DNA of 64,000 bases from Paramoeba atlantica (Eukaryota; Discosea). Location of the stretch: the NCBI GenBank assembly GCA_977017575.1, contig CDRNVI010000036.1:143207-207206 (forward strand), written 5' to 3'. Numbering within the stretch: the stretch's first letter is position 1; the number at the start of each line of letters is the position of its first letter. The notes below the pieces were generated by a model, which was not told the origin of the DNA, did no database searches, and worked only from the letters and a program-made list of their open reading frames with translations. The position numbers were made by a program, and so were the translations under genes. Below, piece after piece: positions 9,920 to 18,503 of the stretch.

Positions 9920-10376
9920 GAAGCTATATTAAGATACTAACAAAAAGACAAGGATTATTCTATTCGTAAGATTCAGCTGCAAGTCATCCATTAAGACAGC
10001 TGCTGCAGACCCCGATTTCATATTTTAGCACACGAAACTTAAAACATAGTACGCCACTCTTGATAAACACTGGTTGGATAATTACCAATTAACCAAAAAT
10101 AGCAAACGCAACCGCCCATAGATAACCAACGCACGCTAGATACGAACGCACATACATAACTATTTTATGTATAGGTTTCCATAGTTTCTGTAAACATTAA
10201 TTAAGATTGCGAAAATTAAGCGAACTTTCTGATTGAGATACGAGAACGCCCATATTCTTTTATTCGTCACTGGTTGGTCACGCTCAAAGTCTATTCTTTA
10301 TTACATTACGCCGCATTACGCATTATTCTCACATCTTGTAGAACCCATATCAAGGCATGCCCATATCAAGGCACCA
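9920..10376. other. Intergenic gap of about 460 bp
   Basis: AT-rich, with no credible gene. It contains near-repeats around 10303-10376 (two copies of CATATCAAGGCA, and CATTACGC words), probably slippage products in the 3' region of the aminotransferase transcript. Confidence 0.35.
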
Positions 10377-11858
10377 TCAAGAAAAGCGTTTCAAGAAATC
10401 TTCTTGAAAAACACGAAGACTCTTGGTTAACAAAACCATGTCTTCCTCTGGGGGAAGGATCGTGGTACGGAAGTGATAGGTGCCCTCACGTTGACCGAAT
10501 CCGGATCCCGGTACCACTACGATCCCCGTAGCCTCTAACAGCTGCAGGCACCATCGCACATCTGGCTGCATGCTCGTCCCGTTGCGTTCGTTTTCCCGTG
10601 CATTGTAGTCAATAAACGACTGGGGTAGCATGAGCTGCGGGAAGGCGTACATCGCACCCTCAATCTCATTGCTACGAATCCCAGGGATAGCATTCAGTTC
10701 CCGTACCAGCAACGCGGCCCGGCGAACCAACGAGTCATAGATCGTGGTGTACTCCTTGGTGTAGCTCTCATAGCTCGCCTCCCCGGGTTGCGGGGGTCGT
10801 ACCATCAACTCCGTCATCAGCTGCCCATTCACATTGGAGCACAAATTAATCGACGCAAGCTTCATAATCTGCGCATACAACTCCGACGGGAAGTTCAACA
10901 ACTCCATATACCCCCCTCGTCGTCCACACTCCCCGAGAATCCCCTTCGACGTCGAGTGCAGCGAGGCCACCATAGCCTCCTGCGCATACGGTGCCCCCAT
11001 CCCCAGCGTCACCTCTCGAAAACTATGAAACCCTTTCCCCGGCTTACAGTACACATTCTCCTGGTACACCTCATCCGCCAGCACCACCAGGCCGTGCCTG
11101 TGCGCGAACCGCACGCACCCCTCCATCACCCCCACCTCCAGCACCTGCCCCGTGGGGTTACCCGGGTTAATCACGACCAGCACCCTTGGGGTCACCCCGC
11201 GGCGCACACTGGCCTCATAGATCCGCTCCATCTCCCCCACCTCCACGCTCCACCCACTGCTCTCCTGGAGGTAGTAATCCACCGCGGTGCCCCCGAGGAG
11301 GGCTAACGAGGCGGTGTACAGCGGGTACTGCGGGATGGGGATCATGACCCCATCGGAGGGGTCACTCACGAGACACTGCAGGACCAGCTTGACCCCCGCA
11401 CTGGCGCCGTCGGTGAGAAAGATGTGGTTCTTGTCGGGTTGGTCTCCTGAAGAGTCCCGTGCGGAGATAAAGTGTGCAATTTCGGTCCGGACCCCGTCGT
11501 AGCCCAGGGAGTGGGTGTAGGCCCCGGTGCGGGCTCCGATGGGACCGGAGAGGTAGTCCCGGGCCCGGGTGAGGGCGTCGGGGGGGAAGAGAGCGTGGAG
11601 GGCCTCGGGGGGGTTTTGTAAGAGACTCGGGCAGTCCACCAGGGCCATGACTTGGCGGGGAAAGGTCAGGGGGGGTTGTTGTAGGGCCTGGGGGTTGCCA
11701 ATGTTGCAGTAGATGAGTTTTTGGAAAGGGTAGGGTTTTCCGGCTTTGATTTCGTTTTCGATCTCGAGAGCACGGGTGGGGAGGAGACCACGGACGGCGT
11801 ACTGGGCTTGGAGTACGCGGGGATTGATGGTGACGGGAGGAGGGGTGGGGGTGGTCAT
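10377..11858 (-). CDS. ALT: Alanine aminotransferase
   Basis: A 493-residue PLP enzyme interconverting alanine/2-oxoglutarate and pyruvate/glutamate. It starts like eukaryotic alanine aminotransferases (INPRVLQAQYAVRG at 11-24), then NIGNPQAL near 52-59, FLTDGASAGV at 147-156, and INPGNPTGQVL at 230-240 (the NPxNPTG motif). ADEVYQENVY is at 261-270 and the PLP lysine is Lys305 in HSTSKGILGECGRRGGY. This motif set separates ALT from aspartate aminotransferases. No signal or transit peptide is evident, so cytosolic. A tract of almost pure pyrimidines on the coding strand lies directly upstream of the ATG. The gene is GC-rich and its strand skew flips near 11.28 kb (see findings). Confidence 0.95.
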   Translation of the reverse strand: MTTPTPPPVTINPRVLQAQYAVRGLLPTRALEIENEIKAGKPYPFQKLIYCNIGNPQALQQPPLTFPRQVMALVDCPSLLQNPPEALHALFPPDALTRARDYLSGPIGARTGAYTHSLGYDGVRTEIAHFISARDSSGDQPDKNHIFLTDGASAGVKLVLQCLVSDPSDGVMIPIPQYPLYTASLALLGGTAVDYYLQESSGWSVEVGEMERIYEASVRRGVTPRVLVVINPGNPTGQVLEVGVMEGCVRFAHRHGLVVLADEVYQENVYCKPGKGFHSFREVTLGMGAPYAQEAMVASLHSTSKGILGECGRRGGYMELLNFPSELYAQIMKLASINLCSNVNGQLMTELMVRPPQPGEASYESYTKEYTTIYDSLVRRAALLVRELNAIPGIRSNEIEGAMYAFPQLMLPQSFIDYNARENERNGTSMQPDVRWCLQLLEATGIVVVPGSGFGQREGTYHFRTTILPPEEDMVLLTKSLRVFQEDFLKRFS

Positions 11859-11905
11859 GGAAGGGGGGAAAGGGGAAGAGGTAGGAAAAGGAAGGATCGA
11901 CGAAC
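11859..11905 (-). promoter_or_regulatory. Pyrimidine tract upstream of ALT start
   Basis: On the coding strand the roughly 45 bases before the ATG are almost all C and T (for example TTCCTTTTCCTACCTCTTCC). In trans-splicing organisms such tracts precede the splice acceptor, but here no AG lies between the tract and the ATG. Either the acceptor is upstream or the tract has another role. Confidence 0.4.
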
Positions 11906-12049
11906 GACGAGGAAAGTGTTTTGTGAGAATACCTGTTTTTGAAGAATCGATATTGCGATGATTGAATTTCAGTTCTAGAGCGAGTCATGCCTAACAGTAG
12001 CAGTAAGTAGAACGATTGAAAATAACCAGCCCATGGCTCAAACGAATTA

Positions 12050-13330
12050 TTAATTGTACCAAGGTATGCGTGGGTCCGCAAATAAAAATAAGAATGGCGC
12101 GACCAGAAGTGCAAGAAAGAAACATACACGTGTGAGGTTCATCGTGTGTGATCGTTCAGTGGTTTTTTGCGTTTGATACTCGTGAGCCCAGCCTTCTAGT
12201 ATTGAAATCATAAAAGAGATGACGCAAATCGTAACTATGATCGAGAAAAGATGGGAGAGCAGGAAGGAAGCCATACCGCTCGCATCACTATCTAGTGACT
12301 CACTAGCATTGAATTTGGCGTTTGCAATCACGCTGTTACGTGTGGTTCGTATGACGCGCTCAGTGACATCTATATACTTCCCAGCAGGTGGAAAGCATTC
12401 ACGCAAAAAGCGCAAAACGACAGCAATGGTTTCTCCGCTAAACAGCGCCACAAAAAAGGCGCCTTGCAGCGCCACCTTAATGACAGCCTTGCCGAGCCAT
12501 GTAGCTGTAAAAAATACCCAAAAAGGCATAAGGGATTGCCCGCATGCCATGCCGCACATATCGAAAGCAGCATTTGGGTACGCGCTAAAGAGAAGGACAC
12601 CCCAGAATCCGAATCGGCGAACGACCCTCACCATCCAATCCTTCATCTGGTCCAAAGCACTCCACGCGCCTGAGAGCGCGTTTTCAGATGTACCACTTTT
12701 CTGTGCCAACTTCGGGCGATTTCGTGCCGCCGCGTAGCTAACAGCGTAGGGAGGAATTTCACCTATCGCAGTCCCAGTTCCCCATAGGACTAACCACGGA
12801 AGCACTTTCATCCATGTTGCAAGAAAATTAACAGAAGAAGGACTGTGCGTGTAGCACTGAAAAGCCATGGGACCGTATGTGTCAAAGCCGTATCCTTCGC
12901 ACTTCTCTACGGCTCGACAGATGTGGTAAATGTGAGGAAACATGAAGAGCATCCCGGTGTGCAGTCCAGTGCCGAACCCAATGGAGCTCGCCACACCAAG
13001 CGCCACCCATCGCGCACATTCCCAAAGAATTAGTTCGAACTCGCGCATTCGAAGACTCGGAATACAAATGTACGCAATAGATAGGGGCCATATTAGATAC
13101 CAGGTAAGTGAATGTTGAAGGATCGACTCCAGGCGAAGACGGAGGGCACTATGAAGGTAATAGGCGCTGAATTGTAGCACAAGAAGGGGATGTTCAAAAA
13201 ATCGTAACGGCGCGCCATAGTCACTATTAGTATCCTCATCGTGACTAGGAGATATGCTGCAATGCTCTTTTGTATGTGTATTTTTCTCAGTCTGTCTTTG
13301 TGATTGAACAGCACCACTTTTATCTTTCAT
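12050..13330 (-). CDS. VMP1: Vacuole membrane protein 1 (VMP1/DedA-like)
   Basis: A 426-residue multi-pass ER membrane protein. VMP1 is a phospholipid scramblase that works in autophagosome formation and ER contact sites. The conserved core is clear: SSIGFGTGLHTGMLFMFPHI (human [20 protein letters not shown]), then WGTGTAIGEIPPYAVSYAAA (GIGTAIGELPPYFMARAAR), FGFWGVLLFSAYPNAAFDM and CGQSLMPFWVFFTATWLGKA. These include the VTT/SNARE-associated fold. The N-terminal 60 residues are charged and cytosolic. A C-terminal hydrophobic segment (FFLALLVAPFLFLF) ends three residues after a PRIPWYN-type tail. Confidence 0.93.
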   Translation of the reverse strand: MKDKSGAVQSQRQTEKNTHTKEHCSISPSHDEDTNSDYGAPLRFFEHPLLVLQFSAYYLHSALRLRLESILQHSLTWYLIWPLSIAYICIPSLRMREFELILWECARWVALGVASSIGFGTGLHTGMLFMFPHIYHICRAVEKCEGYGFDTYGPMAFQCYTHSPSSVNFLATWMKVLPWLVLWGTGTAIGEIPPYAVSYAAARNRPKLAQKSGTSENALSGAWSALDQMKDWMVRVVRRFGFWGVLLFSAYPNAAFDMCGMACGQSLMPFWVFFTATWLGKAVIKVALQGAFFVALFSGETIAVVLRFLRECFPPAGKYIDVTERVIRTTRNSVIANAKFNASESLDSDASGMASFLLSHLFSIIVTICVISFMISILEGWAHEYQTQKTTERSHTMNLTRVCFFLALLVAPFLFLFADPRIPWYN

Positions 13331-13336
13331 TTTTAA

Positions 13337-13360
13337 CTGATAAGGAATGAATGATATACA
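13337..13360 (-). promoter_or_regulatory. Candidate trans-splice acceptor before VMP1
   Basis: Reading the coding strand, TATATCATTCATTCCTTATCAG ends in CAG six bases before the ATG at 13330. A pyrimidine-rich run followed by AG and a very short 5' UTR is what a spliced-leader acceptor looks like. It is inferred only; no transcript data are available. Confidence 0.35.
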
Positions 13361-14177
13361 AGCAGTATTTGTATTTGTTTGCGCACTTTAAAACCTGTTA
13401 TTCTTACATTCGTATTGATATTATGCATACGTTATCAAGTTTATATTCGCCATGCGTGCTATACATGTAGTATCCCTCTTTTAAAAAAATATCAAAAACG
13501 CTCTTAGAAGGTTTAAGGCACTGTTCTAGGAGTTGCATACAAACGAAAACATGAATGACAATATGCAATTACAATAGAAGGGAAGTACAATATACAATTC
13601 TAACTGTATGATATTTGGAAAAATAGTGAAATTGCAAAACAGTCTCACGTTTCGCAGCCAAGTACGGCGCCTCTTGAAAAATATTAAAAAAATACTCTGC
13701 TCTTTTAGACACTTCTCTCCCATAATTGCTCGTCGACATACAGGTCGTGATACATACGGTACCACGTATTACACACAATGCACACTTGAGCCGGTTACTG
13801 TTTTGTACAAATTTCGATTTAGCAAATCATTGATCCCGCACACACGTCTATTTATTTTTAGAAGCAATTGTTTCGATCCAATACTCTTCAATTGATGTAT
13901 CGGTAATTTTGGAATAGAGTATCTTATCAGAGCAGTGTCAGTGCTGTTGGGCACAGAACGAGATGCAACTGTCATAAACGGCAGTCAAAAAACATCAACA
14001 GATGAACAAAATTTACCATCAGGCAAATCAAATGCAGCGAATTCAATTCGCAATCTTGCGCACAATCAATAATTTACATTGCTGAACACGACCGCGTTCT
14101 CCTAAAAAGGTTTTCCCAATGTGCTGGGCAATTCGTACTATTCGGCTTATACGATTGACGTAGTCATACTATGAATT
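13361..14177. other. Intergenic gap of about 820 bp
   Basis: AT-rich. Several open frames of 60-95 codons exist on both strands, but none has a recognisable domain or typical composition. No tRNA or transposon signature was seen. It is the longest gap in the left third of the array and would be a reasonable place for small non-coding RNAs, though nothing in the sequence shows one. Confidence 0.3.
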
Positions 14178-16475
14178 TTATCCGGTGATGACCTTTCCGT
14201 TAGTACCTTGTTCAAACAAAAGCAAGACCCACTCAGTGAAAACATCAGCCAAAATTTGGTATTCACCTCGCACGTGGGTTTCAAAAATAACGTCCTGTCT
14301 CACTAAGCCAGCGTACTCCATCAGAAGTGCTTGCAAATTCAGGGCGATACGATCAGTATTCTCGTTCCATCGTTCCACAGAGTTTAAGTAAGAATCCCGA
14401 ATCGAGTGCAACATTTGTGCTTTCTCCTTTCCTGGACTGCGAATGTCCAACAAGACATGCAGATAGTCCTGCAGGGTACAGTGTACAAAAGAATATTCAC
14501 CCTGAAATTCGCCCCATACCTCCGTGTTAAAATTCTTCGGAATTATACGAGCCCAGATGCTCGAATTCTGCTGGAACGGGCGAATGCACAATGAAAATTT
14601 CTTTTCGACTTCGGCTTTTGTAACAAAAAGGCTTCCAAAGTCGAAGTGCAATATCGCATTGTAAATTACCTTTCCAATTACTGCTTCGAGGGTACGTCGC
14701 CACCATTCACGGTGGTATGAGGCGTTCTCGAACGACGATGTGGATTTCATTGTCTCCAAAATATCATCAATATGTTGCTCATGGACTTCACAAAGGATTA
14801 ACCAATCTATAAGTCTATCTTCTCTGCTACTAATTCTGCTATCGAGTTTTAGAGGGGTGTGTGAACTAACATGAAGGTTCCACAGAATCCGCATGTCATG
14901 GGTCACGGCGTTGATGATTTGCACCATTTGGGACCATGATAACAATGCTCTTTTCTTTTTTGCTTTATTTAGCAAAAATCTTCCAAAGTGATGGGAACAT
15001 GAACACTGATATTCTACATTTGGTAGAACACTTTCCGAATTTAAAATTTCCTGCTGCATCGAATCGAACACCTCAAAAGGAACTGGGACATTGCAAATAC
15101 TGCACCGTATGTAAGGCAGATCATACGTTTCTAATGCCGCGTGAACTATGGGGAACTGAAGAAGAAGATTTTCTACTGTATCTCGCGCATCAGATTCGTA
15201 AGACTCAAGAAGGTTAAAGGACGTTTGTTGCATGGCTCCTTGTAAAGTATTCTCAATAGGGAGAGCAAAATTTATAGTTGCCTGTAGCTCCGTGAAATCG
15301 GTAATCAGCTGCAACAATCTATCATCCACAGTACCTTCAAAGGAATGTGGGTACAGCGTCGTAGTGGTTTGACGAACATTTGCGAGTTTCCCCATACTCT
15401 TTGGTATCAAGAACCTCTTTAAATGAGACCACGTCTCACTTGTTTTTGCATTGGAATGCGGCTTGGAAATACTGGTCATTAACCGCTCACTACGATCACG
15501 CACAGCCGAATTCTCTTTCCAATTACCTGCAATAGATCGTTGCAATAAAACTTCAATGTAATCCAAGAATAACGAAATGACATTCTCATACCGGTAAAAA
15601 TGATCACGAATATAATCCCCACCGATATACATTCGGATAAGAGCGATCATAACAGCGTTCATACCTCTTTGTATCACGTGCGGATGCAAAACATCACGAT
15701 CATCAAAATGCTTGTCTGTCCCGAAAAATCGAAGCCTTTGGTCTAGGTCCCCAAAAATATTCTGAAAATATAATTCAGATTGCTCAGAAATGGATTTCCA
15801 CGCTAGCCTCGTTCCAGTCATTCGAAATGACATTGCGTGCTGCAGGTAAATCTCCGTCATGCCCATTTGTATACCCTGGTGAAGCACTCGGAGGATTTGA
15901 GTTATATTTACACTGTCGTGTTCACCATTGTCAGATACGGATCGCATCAGCGTCTCACGTACTTGTAAAAGATGCTCTTGCAGAACGCTCAGGCCAAAAT
16001 TCATAGATTTTGCACCGAAATGAACGTCATTCAAAACGTCGTCGTCCAACTCACATTCAGTGAACAAGGTTGCAAGAAATGTAACATGCTGCGCATGCAA
16101 AGCTTTTGCTGTGGATGACACCCATTGTACTTGTTTACTTAATTGGGCCATGTCTGTGTATCTTGTTGAATCCGCGGCTTGAAAAGATGTGGTATTTAAC
16201 GCCTGTGCAAAGCTTTTATGGGCAGCAAGAAGTACAAAATCTACCTGATTTACAGTTTCCCAAGGCAAAATTTCCGAGCAAGCAGAAGGCCTTGCTTTTC
16301 GAAAATTAAAAAATATTGGAGAGTCGCTTTCTGGTGCAGCGGAAAGACTTGAGGAAGAATCTCGAGACAACGAATCCACATTAAACGGAAGAGCTTCACC
16401 TGCAAAAGGACGTGCACGTGAACAATTTGACACGTCCAGAAGCACGAAGAGAACGAGTCCTGTGGAAGAAAACAT
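14178..16475 (-). CDS. Large secreted or lumenal helical protein, unknown
   Basis: A 765-residue protein I do not recognise. It begins with a convincing signal peptide (MFSSTGLVLFVLLDVSNCSRA), so it probably enters the secretory pathway. The rest is long, mostly helical and without further obvious membrane segments. A Cys cluster near residues 455-500 reads IRCSICNVPVPFEVF ... VEYQCSCSHHFGRFLL: two CxxC-like pairs and a HH, which could bind zinc or form disulfides. Several N-x-S/T sites would permit N-glycosylation. Nothing indicates an enzyme. It lies between an RNASEK-like gene and VMP1; the neighbourhood hints at the endomembrane system but does not define a role. Confidence 0.8.
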   Translation of the reverse strand: MFSSTGLVLFVLLDVSNCSRARPFAGEALPFNVDSLSRDSSSSLSAAPESDSPIFFNFRKARPSACSEILPWETVNQVDFVLLAAHKSFAQALNTTSFQAADSTRYTDMAQLSKQVQWVSSTAKALHAQHVTFLATLFTECELDDDVLNDVHFGAKSMNFGLSVLQEHLLQVRETLMRSVSDNGEHDSVNITQILRVLHQGIQMGMTEIYLQHAMSFRMTGTRLAWKSISEQSELYFQNIFGDLDQRLRFFGTDKHFDDRDVLHPHVIQRGMNAVMIALIRMYIGGDYIRDHFYRYENVISLFLDYIEVLLQRSIAGNWKENSAVRDRSERLMTSISKPHSNAKTSETWSHLKRFLIPKSMGKLANVRQTTTTLYPHSFEGTVDDRLLQLITDFTELQATINFALPIENTLQGAMQQTSFNLLESYESDARDTVENLLLQFPIVHAALETYDLPYIRCSICNVPVPFEVFDSMQQEILNSESVLPNVEYQCSCSHHFGRFLLNKAKKKRALLSWSQMVQIINAVTHDMRILWNLHVSSHTPLKLDSRISSREDRLIDWLILCEVHEQHIDDILETMKSTSSFENASYHREWWRRTLEAVIGKVIYNAILHFDFGSLFVTKAEVEKKFSLCIRPFQQNSSIWARIIPKNFNTEVWGEFQGEYSFVHCTLQDYLHVLLDIRSPGKEKAQMLHSIRDSYLNSVERWNENTDRIALNLQALLMEYAGLVRQDVIFETHVRGEYQILADVFTEWVLLLFEQGTNGKVITG

Positions 16476-16858
16476 TACTGTACAGTGTGAATCATTGGCT
16501 GCCCAGTAGGGTCAGTACCGAAAACGTCGTAAAAAAGACAACTCTGCTAGATTCTTATGATAACGTTGGTAGATCTTTTATTATTCGCGCATCAAAAAAG
16601 CTAAAACTTTACCAAGTCCACCGTAATTACGAAGTAGTAATTACGTGTAGAAAAAGGTGATGCATCTAATTGTTGTGGTGGAATAGTATACATTAACCGA
16701 TATAATCATCTAAAACACGTGAACCCATCTATACGCACAATTCCCTGCTGCACTAATCCCAGCATCGTACTTCGTGGCAGCCCACAAACGAGGTATTCAG
16801 TGATGAAGCTCTTGAGAAGAAAACACTTCAATTCAAATCTAAGGAACTGATACTGCGA
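16476..16858. other. Intergenic gap
   Basis: About 380 bp, AT-rich. A short palindromic TAATTACGAAGTAGTAATTA lies near 16623-16643. No gene or known RNA seen. Confidence 0.35.
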
Positions 16859-17113
16859 CTACGTTCTACGACTCTGACGCCACCTTGAAACGCCAAGAGC
16901 CAGAACAGAAAGGGCACTAATGGAAGAATACATCGCAGCAGCCAGAAAACAAGATTTTGCCTTCTTCGTGCACTCCCAGTGATGATGTTCGCATAGTAAT
17001 TCCATGTGCACAGAGCGTGTTTGCAGTAGAATACCCAAAAAGAGAAGTATTAGAGCACTGCAGATTGAGAAAATCGCGCATGTGGAAGCCTTCCCAGAAA
17101 TGTTACTAGACAT
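16859..17113 (-). CDS. RNASEK-like V-ATPase-associated membrane protein
   Basis: An 84-residue protein with two transmembrane helices (about 12-33 and 54-75) joined by a short charged loop. It resembles ribonuclease kappa (RNASEK, 98 residues in human), now known as a component of the V-ATPase membrane sector. Matching features: CAIFSICSALILLFLGILLQ followed by SVHMELL (human: CGIVLSxWGVIMLIMLGIFF, then HSAVLIE), then SCFLAAAMYSSISALS (human: NCFIAAGLYLLLGGFS) and a basic C-terminus RWRQSRR. Short proteins give limited evidence, so this is a pattern match, not a certainty. Confidence 0.65.
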   Translation of the reverse strand: MSSNISGKASTCAIFSICSALILLFLGILLQTRSVHMELLCEHHHWECTKKAKSCFLAAAMYSSISALSVLALGVSRWRQSRRT

Positions 17114-17367
17114 ACGCTGTAAACGATAGGCTTGTTAGAAAAACATTACTAATATAATGTAATCCCAATCTAGCATTAAAATATTTTTTTCCGTATGAAA
17201 TACATTACTGCTGTATCTCCAATCTTTAAAAAGATATTGATCAAAACTTGTAAAGCATATACAGAACATCCATTTATGTATGCAGTTATTCTATCTTGCT
17301 AAGAGGGCTGCGGCAAGTGACGTACACCTAAAGAAATTGATAAACCGAACTTTCCAATTAGACTTCG

Positions 17368-18243
17368 CTAGAGATGAACACACTGCGCACTATTCGGATA
17401 CGTTGGAATTTGCAAAGAAAGGCTCGAAGCGATTCGAGTAGAAATAAATCTTCCTCCTAGGTAATGAATAGCGCTGCACCTTTCAGCGCATTTCTTCGGT
17501 ATGGTTAAAGAGATAAGCATATGGGGGAGCAGTGTGTGATCTTGTTCGGCTTCACTTGAAGTCTCCAAAGGTGTTTTAACCGCGGTTGACCTACATTTTG
17601 TATTGTCTACTTCCCACCCTGACGGCACATCGACGCTCACAAGTCTTACGGGATGAGTGTTGCCTTTCGGTACGTGCCTCCCGTATCCACAGTAAGGATT
17701 GCAAACTTTTGCAAGTTGTGTGATGATCGAAGAGAAAGGTTCTCGTACTTCTCCATGGAAGTTAAACCCGAATATTGCATCAATAATAAGATTGTATGAT
17801 TCCAAAGTGCCTGGCGGATCTAGTGGATTAGTGCTTATGACTCCGCAAGGCATACTTTTGTCGGAATTCGATGAAAATACATCCCGTAGCTGAGTGAGGA
17901 TGTGTGGAAGCCTCACACACGGTTTTGGGTACCACACATCCACAACGTGACCAAATAATGATAAGTGCCGGGCGGCGACGAGTCCGTCTCCGCCATTATT
18001 TCCTGGGCCACAAACAGAAAGGATTCTAAGCGGATGGTCCAAGCCAGATTTTCCATACTCCGTCTCAATCGCGGTAGCAACGCTTAACCCAGCGAGCTCC
18101 ATTAACTGATCAAGACTGTACTGACATGCAGGACCCATAAGCTCCGAATCAATAAGATTTGCCACAGATTGACTCACATAGGAGATTCGCTCCGTAAGTA
18201 TATTTTTCGCCAATCGATCCAAATAAACAGTTTTTCGACTCAT
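17368..18243 (-). CDS. NAXE: NAD(P)H-hydrate epimerase
   Basis: A YjeF N-domain enzyme that epimerises damaged NAD(P)HX so the companion dehydratase can repair it. Core motifs: LMELAGLSVATAI early, the nucleotide loop GPGNNGGDGLVAARHL, the DAIFGFNF segment (family DAIFGTGF), and VSVDVPSGWEVD (family DxPSG). The conserved late pattern LTIPKKCA is also present. The longer open frame begins at 18291, but the extra 16 residues are hydrophobic and unlike the family. MSRKTVYLDRLAKNILTERI at 18243 is the more natural start and looks like a mitochondrial presequence. No fused dehydratase (CARKD) domain. Confidence 0.92.
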   Translation of the reverse strand: MSRKTVYLDRLAKNILTERISYVSQSVANLIDSELMGPACQYSLDQLMELAGLSVATAIETEYGKSGLDHPLRILSVCGPGNNGGDGLVAARHLSLFGHVVDVWYPKPCVRLPHILTQLRDVFSSNSDKSMPCGVISTNPLDPPGTLESYNLIIDAIFGFNFHGEVREPFSSIITQLAKVCNPYCGYGRHVPKGNTHPVRLVSVDVPSGWEVDNTKCRSTAVKTPLETSSEAEQDHTLLPHMLISLTIPKKCAERCSAIHYLGGRFISTRIASSLSLQIPTYPNSAQCVHL

Positions 18244-18503
18244 AAGATCGCGTGTACAGATAATAGAAAAGTACAAAGATAACACATACATGTAGAAGCT
18301 AAGAGGTCGGAGAGATGGACATCATAGGCAAGTTATCACCTCTATAGAACTCCCATAATAAAACACTCTCTTATCGTATGTTTTACAGTCACAATGACCT
18401 AACAGAGCACGTACTAAAAATGCTAAGGACTGTAAAGCAGTCTTGTGCATGTCACACAGACTGCATGTGTAGCAGACTGTGTGGTAGACATGTAACGAAA
18501 ACC

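Noticed and set aside
10788-11306. Plus-strand frame of 172 codons, His/Pro/Leu-rich
   Set aside because: Antisense to the conserved aminotransferase; no domain.
11362-12129. Minus-strand frame of 255 codons, Pro/Arg-rich
   Set aside because: It overlaps the alanine aminotransferase start in another frame and its composition is that of GC-rich sequence read out of frame.
12219-12737. Plus-strand frame of 172 codons opposite VMP1
   Set aside because: Antisense to a clearly conserved gene.
13526-13975. Minus-strand frames of 68-79 codons in the gap after VMP1
   Set aside because: Strand is right, but composition is that of AT-rich noncoding DNA and no domain or start context supports them.
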